A DNA stretch of 64,000 bases from Candidatus Acidulidesulfobacter diazotrophicus (GTDB taxonomy: Bacteria > SZUA-79 > Acidulodesulfobacterales > Acidulodesulfobacteraceae), in the NCBI GenBank assembly GCA_004195025.1, contig SGBB01000001.1, forward strand, positions 186,001 to 250,000. The letters run 5' to 3'. Position 1 is the stretch's first letter; each line of letters begins with the position of its first letter. A program made the translations under genes and the position numbers. The notes beneath the pieces were generated by a model. That model ran no database searches and was not told where the DNA came from. It was given only the letters and a program-made list of their open reading frames with translations. Below are positions 1-9,670 of the stretch, piece after piece.

Positions 1-158
1 ATAAAAATATAAATTATGTGTACGTACGTTAAATATACAATACATACAATATAATAAAAATATTTTGAATTTCAATTGAAATTTATTTAATGCACACTTT
101 AATTCATTCATTTAATTCATTCAATAGATAAATAAATTTATATAATTATATAAATATT

Positions 159-947
159 ATGGCAAAAGTTATTTGTATTTCAAATCAAAAAGGCGGCGTA
201 GGCAAAACTACTACCGCCGTTAATGTTGCGGCATGTCTTGCAGCATACGAAAAAAAAGTTTTATTAATAGACGCAGATCCCCAAGCAAATGCTACAAGCG
301 GTTTAAATATTCAATCAAATAAAAATGACAAAAATTTTTTTACTATATACGATTGCCTGATAGACCCTAAAAACGTTAAAAAAGCAATAAAGCCCACCGA
401 AATGAAAAATTTATTTATCATACCTTCATGTTCAGACCTTGCAGGCATTGAAGTTGAAATTGTAGATATGCAAAATCGGGAGTATATATTAAAGAAAAAT
501 ATAATAGAAAAAATTTCTGCAGATTATGACTATATATTTATAGATACGCCTCCGTCGCTCGGGCTTTTAACTATTAATGCTCTTGTAGCATCAAACAGCG
601 CGCTTATTCCTATGCAATGCGAATATTATTCTCTTGAAGGAATATCAAGATTAATGAATACTATAAAAATAATAAATCAAAAATTAAATAAAGAATTGGC
701 AATTGAAGGCGTGTTATTTACAATGTATGATTCAAGAATGAATTTGACTCATCAGATAATAAACGAAGTCAAGAAATATTTTGGAGATAAAATATACGAA
801 AATGTTATACCTAGAAACATAAAATTACCTGAAAGTTCGAGTTTTGGCAAGCCTATTATTTTATATGATATAAATTCTAAAGGAGCAAACAGCTATTTAG
901 AATTAACGAAAGAAATTCTAAGCAGAGACGTAAATAGAGCGGCGTAA
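159..947 (+). CDS. parA: ParA/Soj chromosome-partitioning ATPase
   Basis: This is a deviant Walker-type ATPase that binds DNA when loaded with ATP and works with ParB to segregate the replication-origin region. The N-terminus carries the ParA signature KGGVGKTT at about residues 11-18, including the extra signature lysine. The Walker A' region (LLIDADPQ) and the Walker B region (YIFIDTPPSLG) follow. At 262 residues it has the usual length of a chromosomal Soj protein and lacks the long N-terminal DNA-binding extension of plasmid ParA. parB follows 49 bases downstream on the same strand, so the two form an operon. ParAB next to ATP synthase genes is a known chromosomal arrangement. Confidence 0.95.
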   Translation: MAKVICISNQKGGVGKTTTAVNVAACLAAYEKKVLLIDADPQANATSGLNIQSNKNDKNFFTIYDCLIDPKNVKKAIKPTEMKNLFIIPSCSDLAGIEVEIVDMQNREYILKKNIIEKISADYDYIFIDTPPSLGLLTINALVASNSALIPMQCEYYSLEGISRLMNTIKIINQKLNKELAIEGVLFTMYDSRMNLTHQIINEVKKYFGDKIYENVIPRNIKLPESSSFGKPIILYDINSKGANSYLELTKEILSRDVNRAA

Positions 948-996
948 ACATAAATAGGCTGCAATTATATAAGTATATAATTATATAAACTAAAAT

Positions 997-1956
997 ATGA
1001 CAGAAAATAATAAAACACTGAAAATTAAAAAAAATGTTCTCGGAAGGGGGCTTGGTGCATTGCTGTCAAATAATGACGACAATGAAATGTCAAACTATAA
1101 AATATTTGAAATAGACTTAAATAAAATAAAAACAGGAACATACCAGCCAAGAATCTATTTTGACAAAGAAAAATTAGAAGAATTAAAAAATTCAATAAAA
1201 GAAAATGGAATAATACAGCCGCTAATCATTTCAAAATCTTTAGAAAAATCCGATACGAACGAAAACGAAAATATTTATGATTTAATTGCAGGCGAAAGAA
1301 GATATAGAGCCGCAAAAGAACTTAATTTTAAAACCGTTCCCGCAATAATTAAAGATTTTACGGGTTCAAAGGCTATTGAAATAGCTTTGATTGAAAATAT
1401 ACAGCGTCAGGATTTAAATGTTATAGAAGAAGCAGGATGCTATAAGAGATTAATTGAAGAATATAGTTTAACGCACGAAGAATTATCAAAAAAAATAGGA
1501 AAAGACAGAGCAACTATCACAAATATATTAAGATTATTGTCTCTTAACAATAATATAAAAGAAAAAATAATAAACGGAAATATTTCGCCGTCGCATGCAA
1601 GAAATTTAATCGGACTGCCTGATTCTGAGATAAATTTGCTTGCCGATAAAATTGAAAAGGAAAAATTAACCGTTAGAGAAGTAGAAGAATATGCGCAAAA
1701 AATAAAAAACAAAAAAAAATATATTACGCCGAATAAACATATAAATGATAAAAATGCAGCGGGCATAAAGCATAACGCAAATGATTTTGCTTTGTATTCT
1801 CAAATCAAAAAATACGAAGAAGAAATTTTTGAGAATTTACAGGCTAAGGTAAAAATAAATTATCATAATAAAAACAATAAAATAAAAGGCAATCTTGAAA
1901 TAAGTTTTAATTCTGCAGAAGAACTTGAAAAACTAATTAAAGTATTAACCGATTAA
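997..1956 (+). CDS. parB: ParB/Spo0J chromosome-partitioning protein
   Basis: This is a CTP-dependent DNA clamp that loads at parS sites and stimulates ParA. The N-terminus has the ParA-contact motif LGRGLGALL. The ParB nuclease-like domain follows, with the box motifs TYQPR, ENGIIQPL, GERRYRAA and ENIQRQDLN at roughly residues 45-145. A helix-turn-helix region (SLTHEELSKKIGKDRATI) and a lysine-rich linker lead to a C-terminal dimerisation segment. It lies in an operon with parA. I recognised no near-consensus parS palindrome in the window, so its binding sites are probably elsewhere or diverged. Confidence 0.94.
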   Translation: MTENNKTLKIKKNVLGRGLGALLSNNDDNEMSNYKIFEIDLNKIKTGTYQPRIYFDKEKLEELKNSIKENGIIQPLIISKSLEKSDTNENENIYDLIAGERRYRAAKELNFKTVPAIIKDFTGSKAIEIALIENIQRQDLNVIEEAGCYKRLIEEYSLTHEELSKKIGKDRATITNILRLLSLNNNIKEKIINGNISPSHARNLIGLPDSEINLLADKIEKEKLTVREVEEYAQKIKNKKKYITPNKHINDKNAAGIKHNANDFALYSQIKKYEEEIFENLQAKVKINYHNKNNKIKGNLEISFNSAEELEKLIKVLTD

Positions 1957-2063
1957 CTAAAATATTAACATGCCTGACATATCCAATCAATTCATCAATT
2001 AAAATCAATTTTTAAAATAAATATTTTTTTAATATCTGACTATAAAATATCAAATGGATTACT

Positions 2064-2112
2064 ATTTAACTATGTTTGTCTATGGGCTATGGTTTGTCTA
2101 TGATAGTTAAAT
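2064..2112. repeat. Inverted repeat enclosing a tandem pair, parB-atpF' gap
   Basis: The gap between parB and the ATP synthase genes (1957-2333) has no gene. It holds 10-base arms ATTTAACTAT (2064-2073) and ATAGTTAAAT (2103-2112). Between them are two near-identical copies of a motif resembling CTATGGTTTGTCTATG. The rest of the gap is plain AT-rich sequence. It may be a protein-binding site or an RNA hairpin, but I cannot assign a role. Confidence 0.5.
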
Positions 2113-2333
2113 TTTGTTTCAATTATATAAAAATTTTATTGAAAAATATAAAAACAATATTGTAATATAAATGTTTTTAATATAATATAAATAAAATTTT
2201 GAATAAATTTTGAATAAATAATTTTTCTTGACTTCAATTAGTTTTTTATGATATTAAAAAGTATTTACAAGTACTAATAAAATATTTATTAAAAAACAAT
2301 TAAATACACTATTATTATTTACCATTACTTACA

Positions 2334-2762
2334 ATGCAGCAATTAATAATTACATGGCAGGGTTTACTGTTTGAAGCCGTTGCTTTTCTTGTTTTTACTT
2401 ATCTGATAAATCTTTTTCTATTTAAACCTATCAGAAATATAATTAAAAAAAGACAGGAACTGCTTAATTCAAATATCGGCAAACAAAAAGATTACGAGAG
2501 TTCTGTCGAAGATATTCTAAAAAATATTGAAGATGAAAAAAAAGAATATAAACTATTCTTAAATAAATTAAGAGAAGATTACCATAAAACGGCTGTTAAA
2601 GCAGCAAACGAAATTTTAGATTCGACAAAAAAAGAAGCAATGCAGAAATTTGATGAAAAAATAAACGAAATTGAAAAATCAAAAGAGTCTATTTTAGATT
2701 CTATAAAATCGGAATCGGCTTCTATTTCTAAATTAATAGCTAATAAAATAATAATGGAATAA
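2334..2762 (+). CDS. atpF': ATP synthase F0 subunit b' (peripheral stalk)
   Basis: This is a b-type stator subunit with one N-terminal membrane helix (about residues 8-30, ending in the conserved FLFKPI element) and a long charged coiled coil. At 142 residues and directly before a second b-type gene, it is the divergent b' partner, as in lineages whose peripheral stalk is a b/b' heterodimer. It links the membrane ring stator to F1 through delta. It starts the cluster b'-b-delta-alpha-gamma-beta-epsilon. The a and c subunits (atpB, atpE) are not in this window. Confidence 0.85.
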   Translation: MQQLIITWQGLLFEAVAFLVFTYLINLFLFKPIRNIIKKRQELLNSNIGKQKDYESSVEDILKNIEDEKKEYKLFLNKLREDYHKTAVKAANEILDSTKKEAMQKFDEKINEIEKSKESILDSIKSESASISKLIANKIIME

Positions 2763-2772
2763 AATAAAAATA

Positions 2773-3246
2773 ATGGAATTATTTTGGCGACTATTTGACA
2801 CTCTTATTCTTATCGCAGGTCTGGCGTATATATTAATTAAATATATAGCCCCTTTTTTTGACAAAAGAAAAAAAGAAATTATAGAGGCTTTAAACCAGGC
2901 TGAAGAATCCGAAGAGAAAGCTAAGGCGTTATTGGCTAATGCAAAAAAACAGCTTGACGATGTTAAAAAAGAAATGGAACTGCTTAAAGAAAAAGCAAAA
3001 ACCGAAGCATTGATAGAAAAAGAAAGAATTATCGAAGAAACTAAAAAAACTGCGGCAAAAATTTACGAAAGATATGAAGTTTTAGCTCAGACGGAGCTAA
3101 ATAGACAGAAACGAGAAATATATGAAGAAGCCGTGAGAATGTCGGTGGAATTAGCGCAGAAAATTATACTTGATGAATTAACCCCTGAACTTCAGGAAAA
3201 AATAAATAAAAAATTGATTGAAAATATAGGTGAAGCAATTGCTTAA
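2773..3246 (+). CDS. atpF: ATP synthase F0 subunit b
   Basis: This is the second b-type peripheral-stalk subunit. A short membrane helix (about residues 5-27, LFDTLILIAGLAYILIKY) is followed by a FDKRKKEI element and a long, strongly charged, alanine-containing coiled coil. The length of 157 residues is normal. It begins 10 bases after b'. Its last 17 bases overlap the delta gene, which suggests translational coupling. Confidence 0.88.
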   Translation: MELFWRLFDTLILIAGLAYILIKYIAPFFDKRKKEIIEALNQAEESEEKAKALLANAKKQLDDVKKEMELLKEKAKTEALIEKERIIEETKKTAAKIYERYEVLAQTELNRQKREIYEEAVRMSVELAQKIILDELTPELQEKINKKLIENIGEAIA

Positions 3247-3805
3247 TAATATTGTTTCAAAAAGATATGCAAATGCATTGATAGACATATCCTTTGAAGA
3301 AAAAAAGATTGAAGATATATATTCACAATTTAAAAAATTTATAGATTACTATAACGATAACGGAAATTTAGATTTTAAGGAATATATAGGTCTTCCGTTT
3401 ATTGATAAAAAAGAAAGAATAGATACAATAAATATTTTAAGCAAAGACTTATCTCTGGATGAAATTTTAAATAATTTTCTTTCTTTATTAGTTGAAAACG
3501 AAAGAATTAATATTTTAAATAATATATTTAAAGAATTTATAAAAATAAAAAATGAAAAAGATGGCATAGTCAAGATGACGATAATTTCCAGTCAAAAGCT
3601 CAAAGATGACGAATTAACGGTATTAAAAGAAAAAATTGAAAAAATATTAAACAAAAAAATAATTTTGGAAGAAAATATTTCAGCCAATACAATAGGCGGA
3701 TTTTTAATAAATATTAACGGAAAAATATTTGATGGAAGTTTGATGACTCAAATTAAAAATATATCTGCATTTTTAAAACAAGGAGCTTTTGTATATGGGA
3801 ATTAA
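3230..3805 (+). CDS. atpH: ATP synthase F1 subunit delta
   Basis: Delta (the OSCP homologue) joins the peripheral stalk to the top of F1. The N-terminus has the family motif [11 protein letters not shown]. The C-terminal part has the conserved pattern [22 protein letters not shown]. The predicted start is a GTG inside the end of atpF. No ATG fits closer to the conserved N-terminus, so the 17-base overlap is probably real. The end overlaps the start of atpA by 11 bases. The length of 191 residues is slightly above average. Confidence 0.88.
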   Translation: MKQLLNNIVSKRYANALIDISFEEKKIEDIYSQFKKFIDYYNDNGNLDFKEYIGLPFIDKKERIDTINILSKDLSLDEILNNFLSLLVENERINILNNIFKEFIKIKNEKDGIVKMTIISSQKLKDDELTVLKEKIEKILNKKIILEENISANTIGGFLININGKIFDGSLMTQIKNISAFLKQGAFVYGN

Positions 3806-5306
3806 AGCCTCGGAAATTACCGATATTATTAAAAAAAGAATAGAAACATATAAGAAAAGCGTAGATACAAGCGAAGTTGGAATTGTTCTTTCAGTTGGCG
3901 ACGGAGTGGCGAAAATATACGGATTAAATAATGTAATGTCCGGCGAAATGCTTGAGTTTACTCCTGATATTTTCGGATATGTTCTTGACCTTGAAGAAGA
4001 TAACGTCGGCGTAGCAATTCTTGGAGAAGATTACAGGGTTAAAGAAGGCGATGTAGTTAAAAGAACAGGTAAAATTGCTCAGGTTCCCGTCGGAAAAGAA
4101 ATAATCGGCAGAGTGCTTGACGGTTTAGGAAGACCTATTGACGGAAAAGGACCTCTTAATGCTACATTGTATTCGCCTATTGAAAAAAAGGCGGTAGGTA
4201 TAGTTCAAAGAAAAAAAGTTAATGAGCCGATGTATACGGGAATGAAAGTTATAGATGCGCTTATTCCTATCGGACGCGGACAAAGAGAGCTTATAATCGG
4301 AGATAGACAAACGGGAAAAACCGCCATTGCTATAGATACAATTATTAATCAAAAAAATTCAGGAATATATTGCATATATGTCGCTATCGGACAAAAACAA
4401 TCTAGCGTATCCGTTATTTACGACAAATTGTTTCAGGAAGGAGCAATGGAATATACTACGATAATTGCAGCCAATGCAAGCGACCCTGCAACTCTTCAGT
4501 ATTTTGCCCCTTATACCGGAGCTAGTATGGGAGAATATTTTAGAGATAATAAAATGCATTGTCTTATTATATACGACGATCTTTCAAAGCATGCTGTAGC
4601 ATACAGGCAGCTTTCCTTACTTCTCAGAAGACCTCCGGGAAGAGAAGCTTATCCTGGCGATGTTTTTTATTTACATTCCAGATTATTGGAAAGATCGGCT
4701 AAATTAAACGATGAACTTGGAGGAGGATCGCTTACGGCTTTGCCTATCATTGAAACTCAGGCGGGGGACGTATCGGCTTATATTCCTACAAATGTTATTT
4801 CAATTACAGACGGGCAGATATTCTTAGAAACTGACCTGTTTTATGCAGGAATTAGACCTGCCGTTAATGCAGGTTTATCTGTTTCAAGAGTAGGCGGCGA
4901 CGCGCAAATAAAAGCAATGAAGCAAGTTGCCGGAGGTTTAAGACTTTCATTAGCTCAATATAGAGAATTAGCTGCATTTGTTCAATTCGGCGCAGATCTA
5001 GATAAAGTTACGCAAGATATGATTGCGCACGGCATCATGATGTCCGAATTGCTAAAGCAGGAGCAATATAAACCTATGCCGGTTGAAAAAGAAGTAATTA
5101 TATTATTTGCGGCTAACAACGGATATTGCAAAGATTATAAAACTTCATCTCTAAAGAAATATGAGCAGGAACTTTTATCGTATATTGACAATAATAATTC
5201 CGATATCTTAGAGGGTATTAGAGAAAAAAAACAAATTGACGATGATATAAAACAAAAGCTGATGTCGGCGTTAGATAAATTTAAACCTTTATTTGCAGAA
5301 GATTAA
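3795..5306 (+). CDS. atpA: ATP synthase F1 subunit alpha
   Basis: This is the non-catalytic nucleotide-binding subunit of the F1 hexamer. It has the beta-barrel N-terminal domain, the Walker A loop GDRQTGKT near residue 170, the alpha-specific run [15 protein letters not shown] and the signature [13 protein letters not shown]. The ATG at 3795 is preferred over an upstream TTG at 3789 because an AGGAG sequence sits 9 bases before it. The resulting length of 503 residues is standard. A gap of about 130 bases follows before atpG. Confidence 0.96.
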   Translation: MGIKASEITDIIKKRIETYKKSVDTSEVGIVLSVGDGVAKIYGLNNVMSGEMLEFTPDIFGYVLDLEEDNVGVAILGEDYRVKEGDVVKRTGKIAQVPVGKEIIGRVLDGLGRPIDGKGPLNATLYSPIEKKAVGIVQRKKVNEPMYTGMKVIDALIPIGRGQRELIIGDRQTGKTAIAIDTIINQKNSGIYCIYVAIGQKQSSVSVIYDKLFQEGAMEYTTIIAANASDPATLQYFAPYTGASMGEYFRDNKMHCLIIYDDLSKHAVAYRQLSLLLRRPPGREAYPGDVFYLHSRLLERSAKLNDELGGGSLTALPIIETQAGDVSAYIPTNVISITDGQIFLETDLFYAGIRPAVNAGLSVSRVGGDAQIKAMKQVAGGLRLSLAQYRELAAFVQFGADLDKVTQDMIAHGIMMSELLKQEQYKPMPVEKEVIILFAANNGYCKDYKTSSLKKYEQELLSYIDNNNSDILEGIREKKQIDDDIKQKLMSALDKFKPLFAED

Positions 5307-5436
5307 TTGCATAAATTTAAAAATTTTTTAATATTAAAATATTAATTTATTTACATTTTATTGTAAATTTATTAATTCCAGTCTTGTAGATTAATAATAG
5401 CTGATTCATAATAAAAGATAACTTATAAAAAAATAT

Positions 5437-6303
5437 ATGCCAAATTTAAAATCTATAAAAAGAAAAATAGCAAGCGTCAAAAATACTCGCCAGATAACAA
5501 AAGCAATGAAAATGGTTGCCGGCGCAAAATTAAAAAAAGCTCAGCTTGCTATGAATGAGTTTAAGCCATATGCTTCAACTTACGAGAAAATTATCCAGAA
5601 TATAGCAAATAATACAATATTGCATAATAACCCTTTGTTTGAAGTAAGAGAACATGTTAAAAACATAGGCTATCTAATTATATCCTCAGACAGAGGTTTG
5701 TGCGGTTCTTTTAATATTAACATATTTAAAGAAGCATTAGACAGCATAAAAAGTAAAAAATTAGATAATCAGAATATAAAATTGTACATTGCCGGAAAAA
5801 AAGGAACAGATTTTTTAAAAAGATACAATTATAATATTAAGCATAATGCGTCGGCAACCGTTAAAAATGCAGAAAATGATTTTATAAGCGAATTATCCGA
5901 TATTGTTTCAAAAGATTTTATAAATGGCGAGATAGACGAGCTGTATTTTATTTCAAACAGATACGTTTCTACATTAACTCAAAAGACGGACAGCATAAAA
6001 ATACTTCCGATTGAAAAAAACAAAGAACCTATTAATTCAGGCGGGTATATAATTGAACCTGATTCTAACGAAGAAGAGGTTTTAACCAAAATATTTAATG
6101 ATTTTATATATACGGAAATAAATATCAGATTATTAGAGTCAAATGCAGGCGAACAGGCATCAAGAATGAATGCTATGGATAACGCTACAAGAAACGCAGG
6201 AAAAATGATCAATAAATTAACGCTTACATATAACAAAGCAAGACAAACGGCAGTTACTCTTGAAATATTAGATTTAGTGAATGGAGCTAATGCGCTAAAA
6301 TAA
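5437..6303 (+). CDS. atpG: ATP synthase F1 subunit gamma
   Basis: This is the central rotor shaft of F1. The N-terminal helix motif (IKRKIASVKNTRQITKAMKMVAGAK pattern) and the C-terminal motif (RMNAMDNATRNAGKMI) are the two conserved coiled-coil ends of gamma. The middle holds the ISSDRGLCGSFN motif. The length of 288 residues is normal and there is no plant-type redox insertion. atpD follows 18 bases downstream. Confidence 0.95.
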   Translation: MPNLKSIKRKIASVKNTRQITKAMKMVAGAKLKKAQLAMNEFKPYASTYEKIIQNIANNTILHNNPLFEVREHVKNIGYLIISSDRGLCGSFNINIFKEALDSIKSKKLDNQNIKLYIAGKKGTDFLKRYNYNIKHNASATVKNAENDFISELSDIVSKDFINGEIDELYFISNRYVSTLTQKTDSIKILPIEKNKEPINSGGYIIEPDSNEEEVLTKIFNDFIYTEINIRLLESNAGEQASRMNAMDNATRNAGKMINKLTLTYNKARQTAVTLEILDLVNGANALK

Positions 6304-6321
6304 TTCCATGGAGGTTTTTAG

Positions 6322-7728
<1,407 letters not shown>

Positions 7729-7937
7729 AGATATATTTTAAATAAAAAAATATTAATTTTGATATAAAACTAATAAAAATATAAAATGATAAGAATATAA
7801 TTTTATTTAATTATCAAAAATAAAATTAAAATTAAAAAGCAGCAAAAAAATATCATTAACTATTGTAAAAATTTAGATTTAATCAGGTTAATTAGTATAA
7901 ATAGATAGATAATTTATAATAAAATTTGAATAATAAT

Positions 7938-8180
7938 ATGCCGTTAAAATTAAAAATAGTAAATACCAAAAAAATTTTATTCGACGATGAAGTAGATTAT
8001 TGTGAAATTCCAGCTAAATGCGGCATTGAAGGTATTTTGCCTGGACATATTAATTTTATTTCTTTTTTAAAAGAGGGTAAAATTAAATATAAAATTCAAG
8101 ATAGTCAAAATGAAATTGAAGTGAAAGAAGGTTTTGCGGAACTTAGCGATAATGTAATAAGCATATTATTAAAAGGATAA
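7938..8180 (+). CDS. atpC: ATP synthase F1 subunit epsilon, short form
   Basis: Epsilon sits on gamma and can inhibit ATP hydrolysis. Only the N-terminal beta-sandwich is present. The motif GIEGILPGHINFIS (normally EGxxGVLPGH) is visible, and the reading frame ends just after the last strand. Typical epsilon is about 130-140 residues, so the C-terminal two-helix inhibitory domain is missing. Short forms are known in green sulfur bacteria. The ATG at 7938 gives 80 residues; an in-frame TTG at 7926 would add four. serS starts 5 bases after the stop. Confidence 0.85.
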   Translation: MPLKLKIVNTKKILFDDEVDYCEIPAKCGIEGILPGHINFISFLKEGKIKYKIQDSQNEIEVKEGFAELSDNVISILLKG

Positions 8181-8185
8181 TTAAT

Positions 8186-9451
8186 ATGCTTGACATAAAG
8201 CTGATAAGAGAACAAAAAGATTTTGTCAAAAATGAAATAGCAAAACTTTTTATTGAAGCGCCGATTGATGAGATTTACGAGTTAGACGAAATAAGAAGAA
8301 ACAAATTATTTATTGTAGAGAATCTTAGAAATAAAAGAAAAGTTTTATCTGCCGAAATTGCAAAAGAAAAAGATGCCGCAGTTTTACAATCAAAAAAAGA
8401 AGAAGTAAAAGAGATTAATGAACAAATAAAAGAAGAAGAAGATTTATTAAAAGGCATAGAAGAAAAATTTAATCGCCTTATGCTTGAAGTTCCAAATCTT
8501 CCTGAATCCGAAGTGCCGATCGGCAAAGATGATTCTGAAAATATTCCCGTCTCTTATTTTAACGAAAAAAAGCAATTTAGTTTTACGCCGACAACGCACT
8601 ATGACATCGGAGAGAAAAAGAAGTTTATTGATTTTAACCGCGGTGCAAAAATATCGGGAACAAGATTTTATATATTAAGAAATTCATTCGCTAAACTTCA
8701 AAGGGCCGTGATTAATTTTATGCTTGATACCCATGTCTATGAGCATGGATATGAAGAAATATACCCCCCGTTTATGGTTAATAAAGAATGTTTAATAGGC
8801 ACGGGACAGCTCCCTAAATTTGCAGATAATTTGTATATGGATAGCGATTCCGATATGTGGTTTGTTCCGACTGCAGAGGTTCCGATTACAAACATGTACC
8901 GCAATGAGATACTGAACAGCAACGAATTGCCCATATATCACGCTGCTTATACTGCATGTTTCAGAAAAGAAAAAATGTCCGCGGGGAAAGATTCGCGCGG
9001 CATTAAAAGAGGACATCAATTTGATAAAGTTGAACTTGTAAAAATTGTAAAGCCTGAAGACGCAAGAGAAGAGCTTTTTAAACTTATTGCAGATGCACAG
9101 GATATTTTAAACAGATTAGACTTGCCTCATAGACTTGTTAAAATATGCACAGGCGATTTAAGTTTTTCCGCAGCCGAAAAATACGATATTGAAGTTTACG
9201 CCCCAGGAATAAACGAATGGTTAGAAGTAAGTTCCTGCTCCAATTTTAATACTTTTCAGGCAAGACGCGCAAATATAAAATTTAAACGCGAAAATGATTC
9301 CAAACCGGAATTTGCCGCTACATTAAACGGTTCGGGCTTAGCGCTTCCAAGAGTTATGATAGCAATAATAGAAAATTATCAGACGATAGACGGAAACGTG
9401 AGAATTCCTGAAGCGCTAAAACAATATTTCGGTTCCGAAGAATTTATCTAA
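8186..9451 (+). CDS. serS: Seryl-tRNA synthetase
   Basis: This class II synthetase charges tRNA-Ser. The N-terminal long helical arm (about residues 25-105) is followed by the class II core with motif 2 (FRKEKMSAGKDSRGIKRGHQF) and motif 3 (LNGSGLALPRVMIAIIENYQ). The TAEVP serine-binding motif is present. The length of 421 residues is normal. It lies directly behind atpC. A run of eight C residues follows the stop codon. Confidence 0.97.
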   Translation: MLDIKLIREQKDFVKNEIAKLFIEAPIDEIYELDEIRRNKLFIVENLRNKRKVLSAEIAKEKDAAVLQSKKEEVKEINEQIKEEEDLLKGIEEKFNRLMLEVPNLPESEVPIGKDDSENIPVSYFNEKKQFSFTPTTHYDIGEKKKFIDFNRGAKISGTRFYILRNSFAKLQRAVINFMLDTHVYEHGYEEIYPPFMVNKECLIGTGQLPKFADNLYMDSDSDMWFVPTAEVPITNMYRNEILNSNELPIYHAAYTACFRKEKMSAGKDSRGIKRGHQFDKVELVKIVKPEDAREELFKLIADAQDILNRLDLPHRLVKICTGDLSFSAAEKYDIEVYAPGINEWLEVSSCSNFNTFQARRANIKFKRENDSKPEFAATLNGSGLALPRVMIAIIENYQTIDGNVRIPEALKQYFGSEEFI

Positions 9452-9455
9452 TTAT

Positions 9456-9463
9456 CCCCCCCC
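9456..9463. repeat. Eight-base C tract
   Basis: Eight consecutive C residues lie four bases after the serS stop codon. In this AT-rich, C-poor setting such a homopolymer is conspicuous. It is followed further on by a tandem array of 5-base AT-rich units (about 9543-9580). Both are upstream of ftsK. No coding sequence is involved. Confidence 0.6.
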
Positions 9464-9670
9464 TTATAATAATAAATTTCTTCAAAAGAAAATTCAAAGG
9501 TCATTTTGCTTCATCATACCTGAAAAATTAATTAATTATTTTATTTAAATTAAATTAAATTAAATTAAATTAAATTAAAATATAATATAATATAATAATT
9601 TATATTTATAAAAATATAATTGAACATATGGTAAAATTAAGATTACTATAAAATTATTTAATTATTAAAT

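Noticed and set aside
1440-1766. Long minus-strand ORF inside parB
   Set aside because: Antisense shadow of parB; composition (Phe/Ser/Ile-rich) is that of a reverse complement of AT-rich coding sequence.
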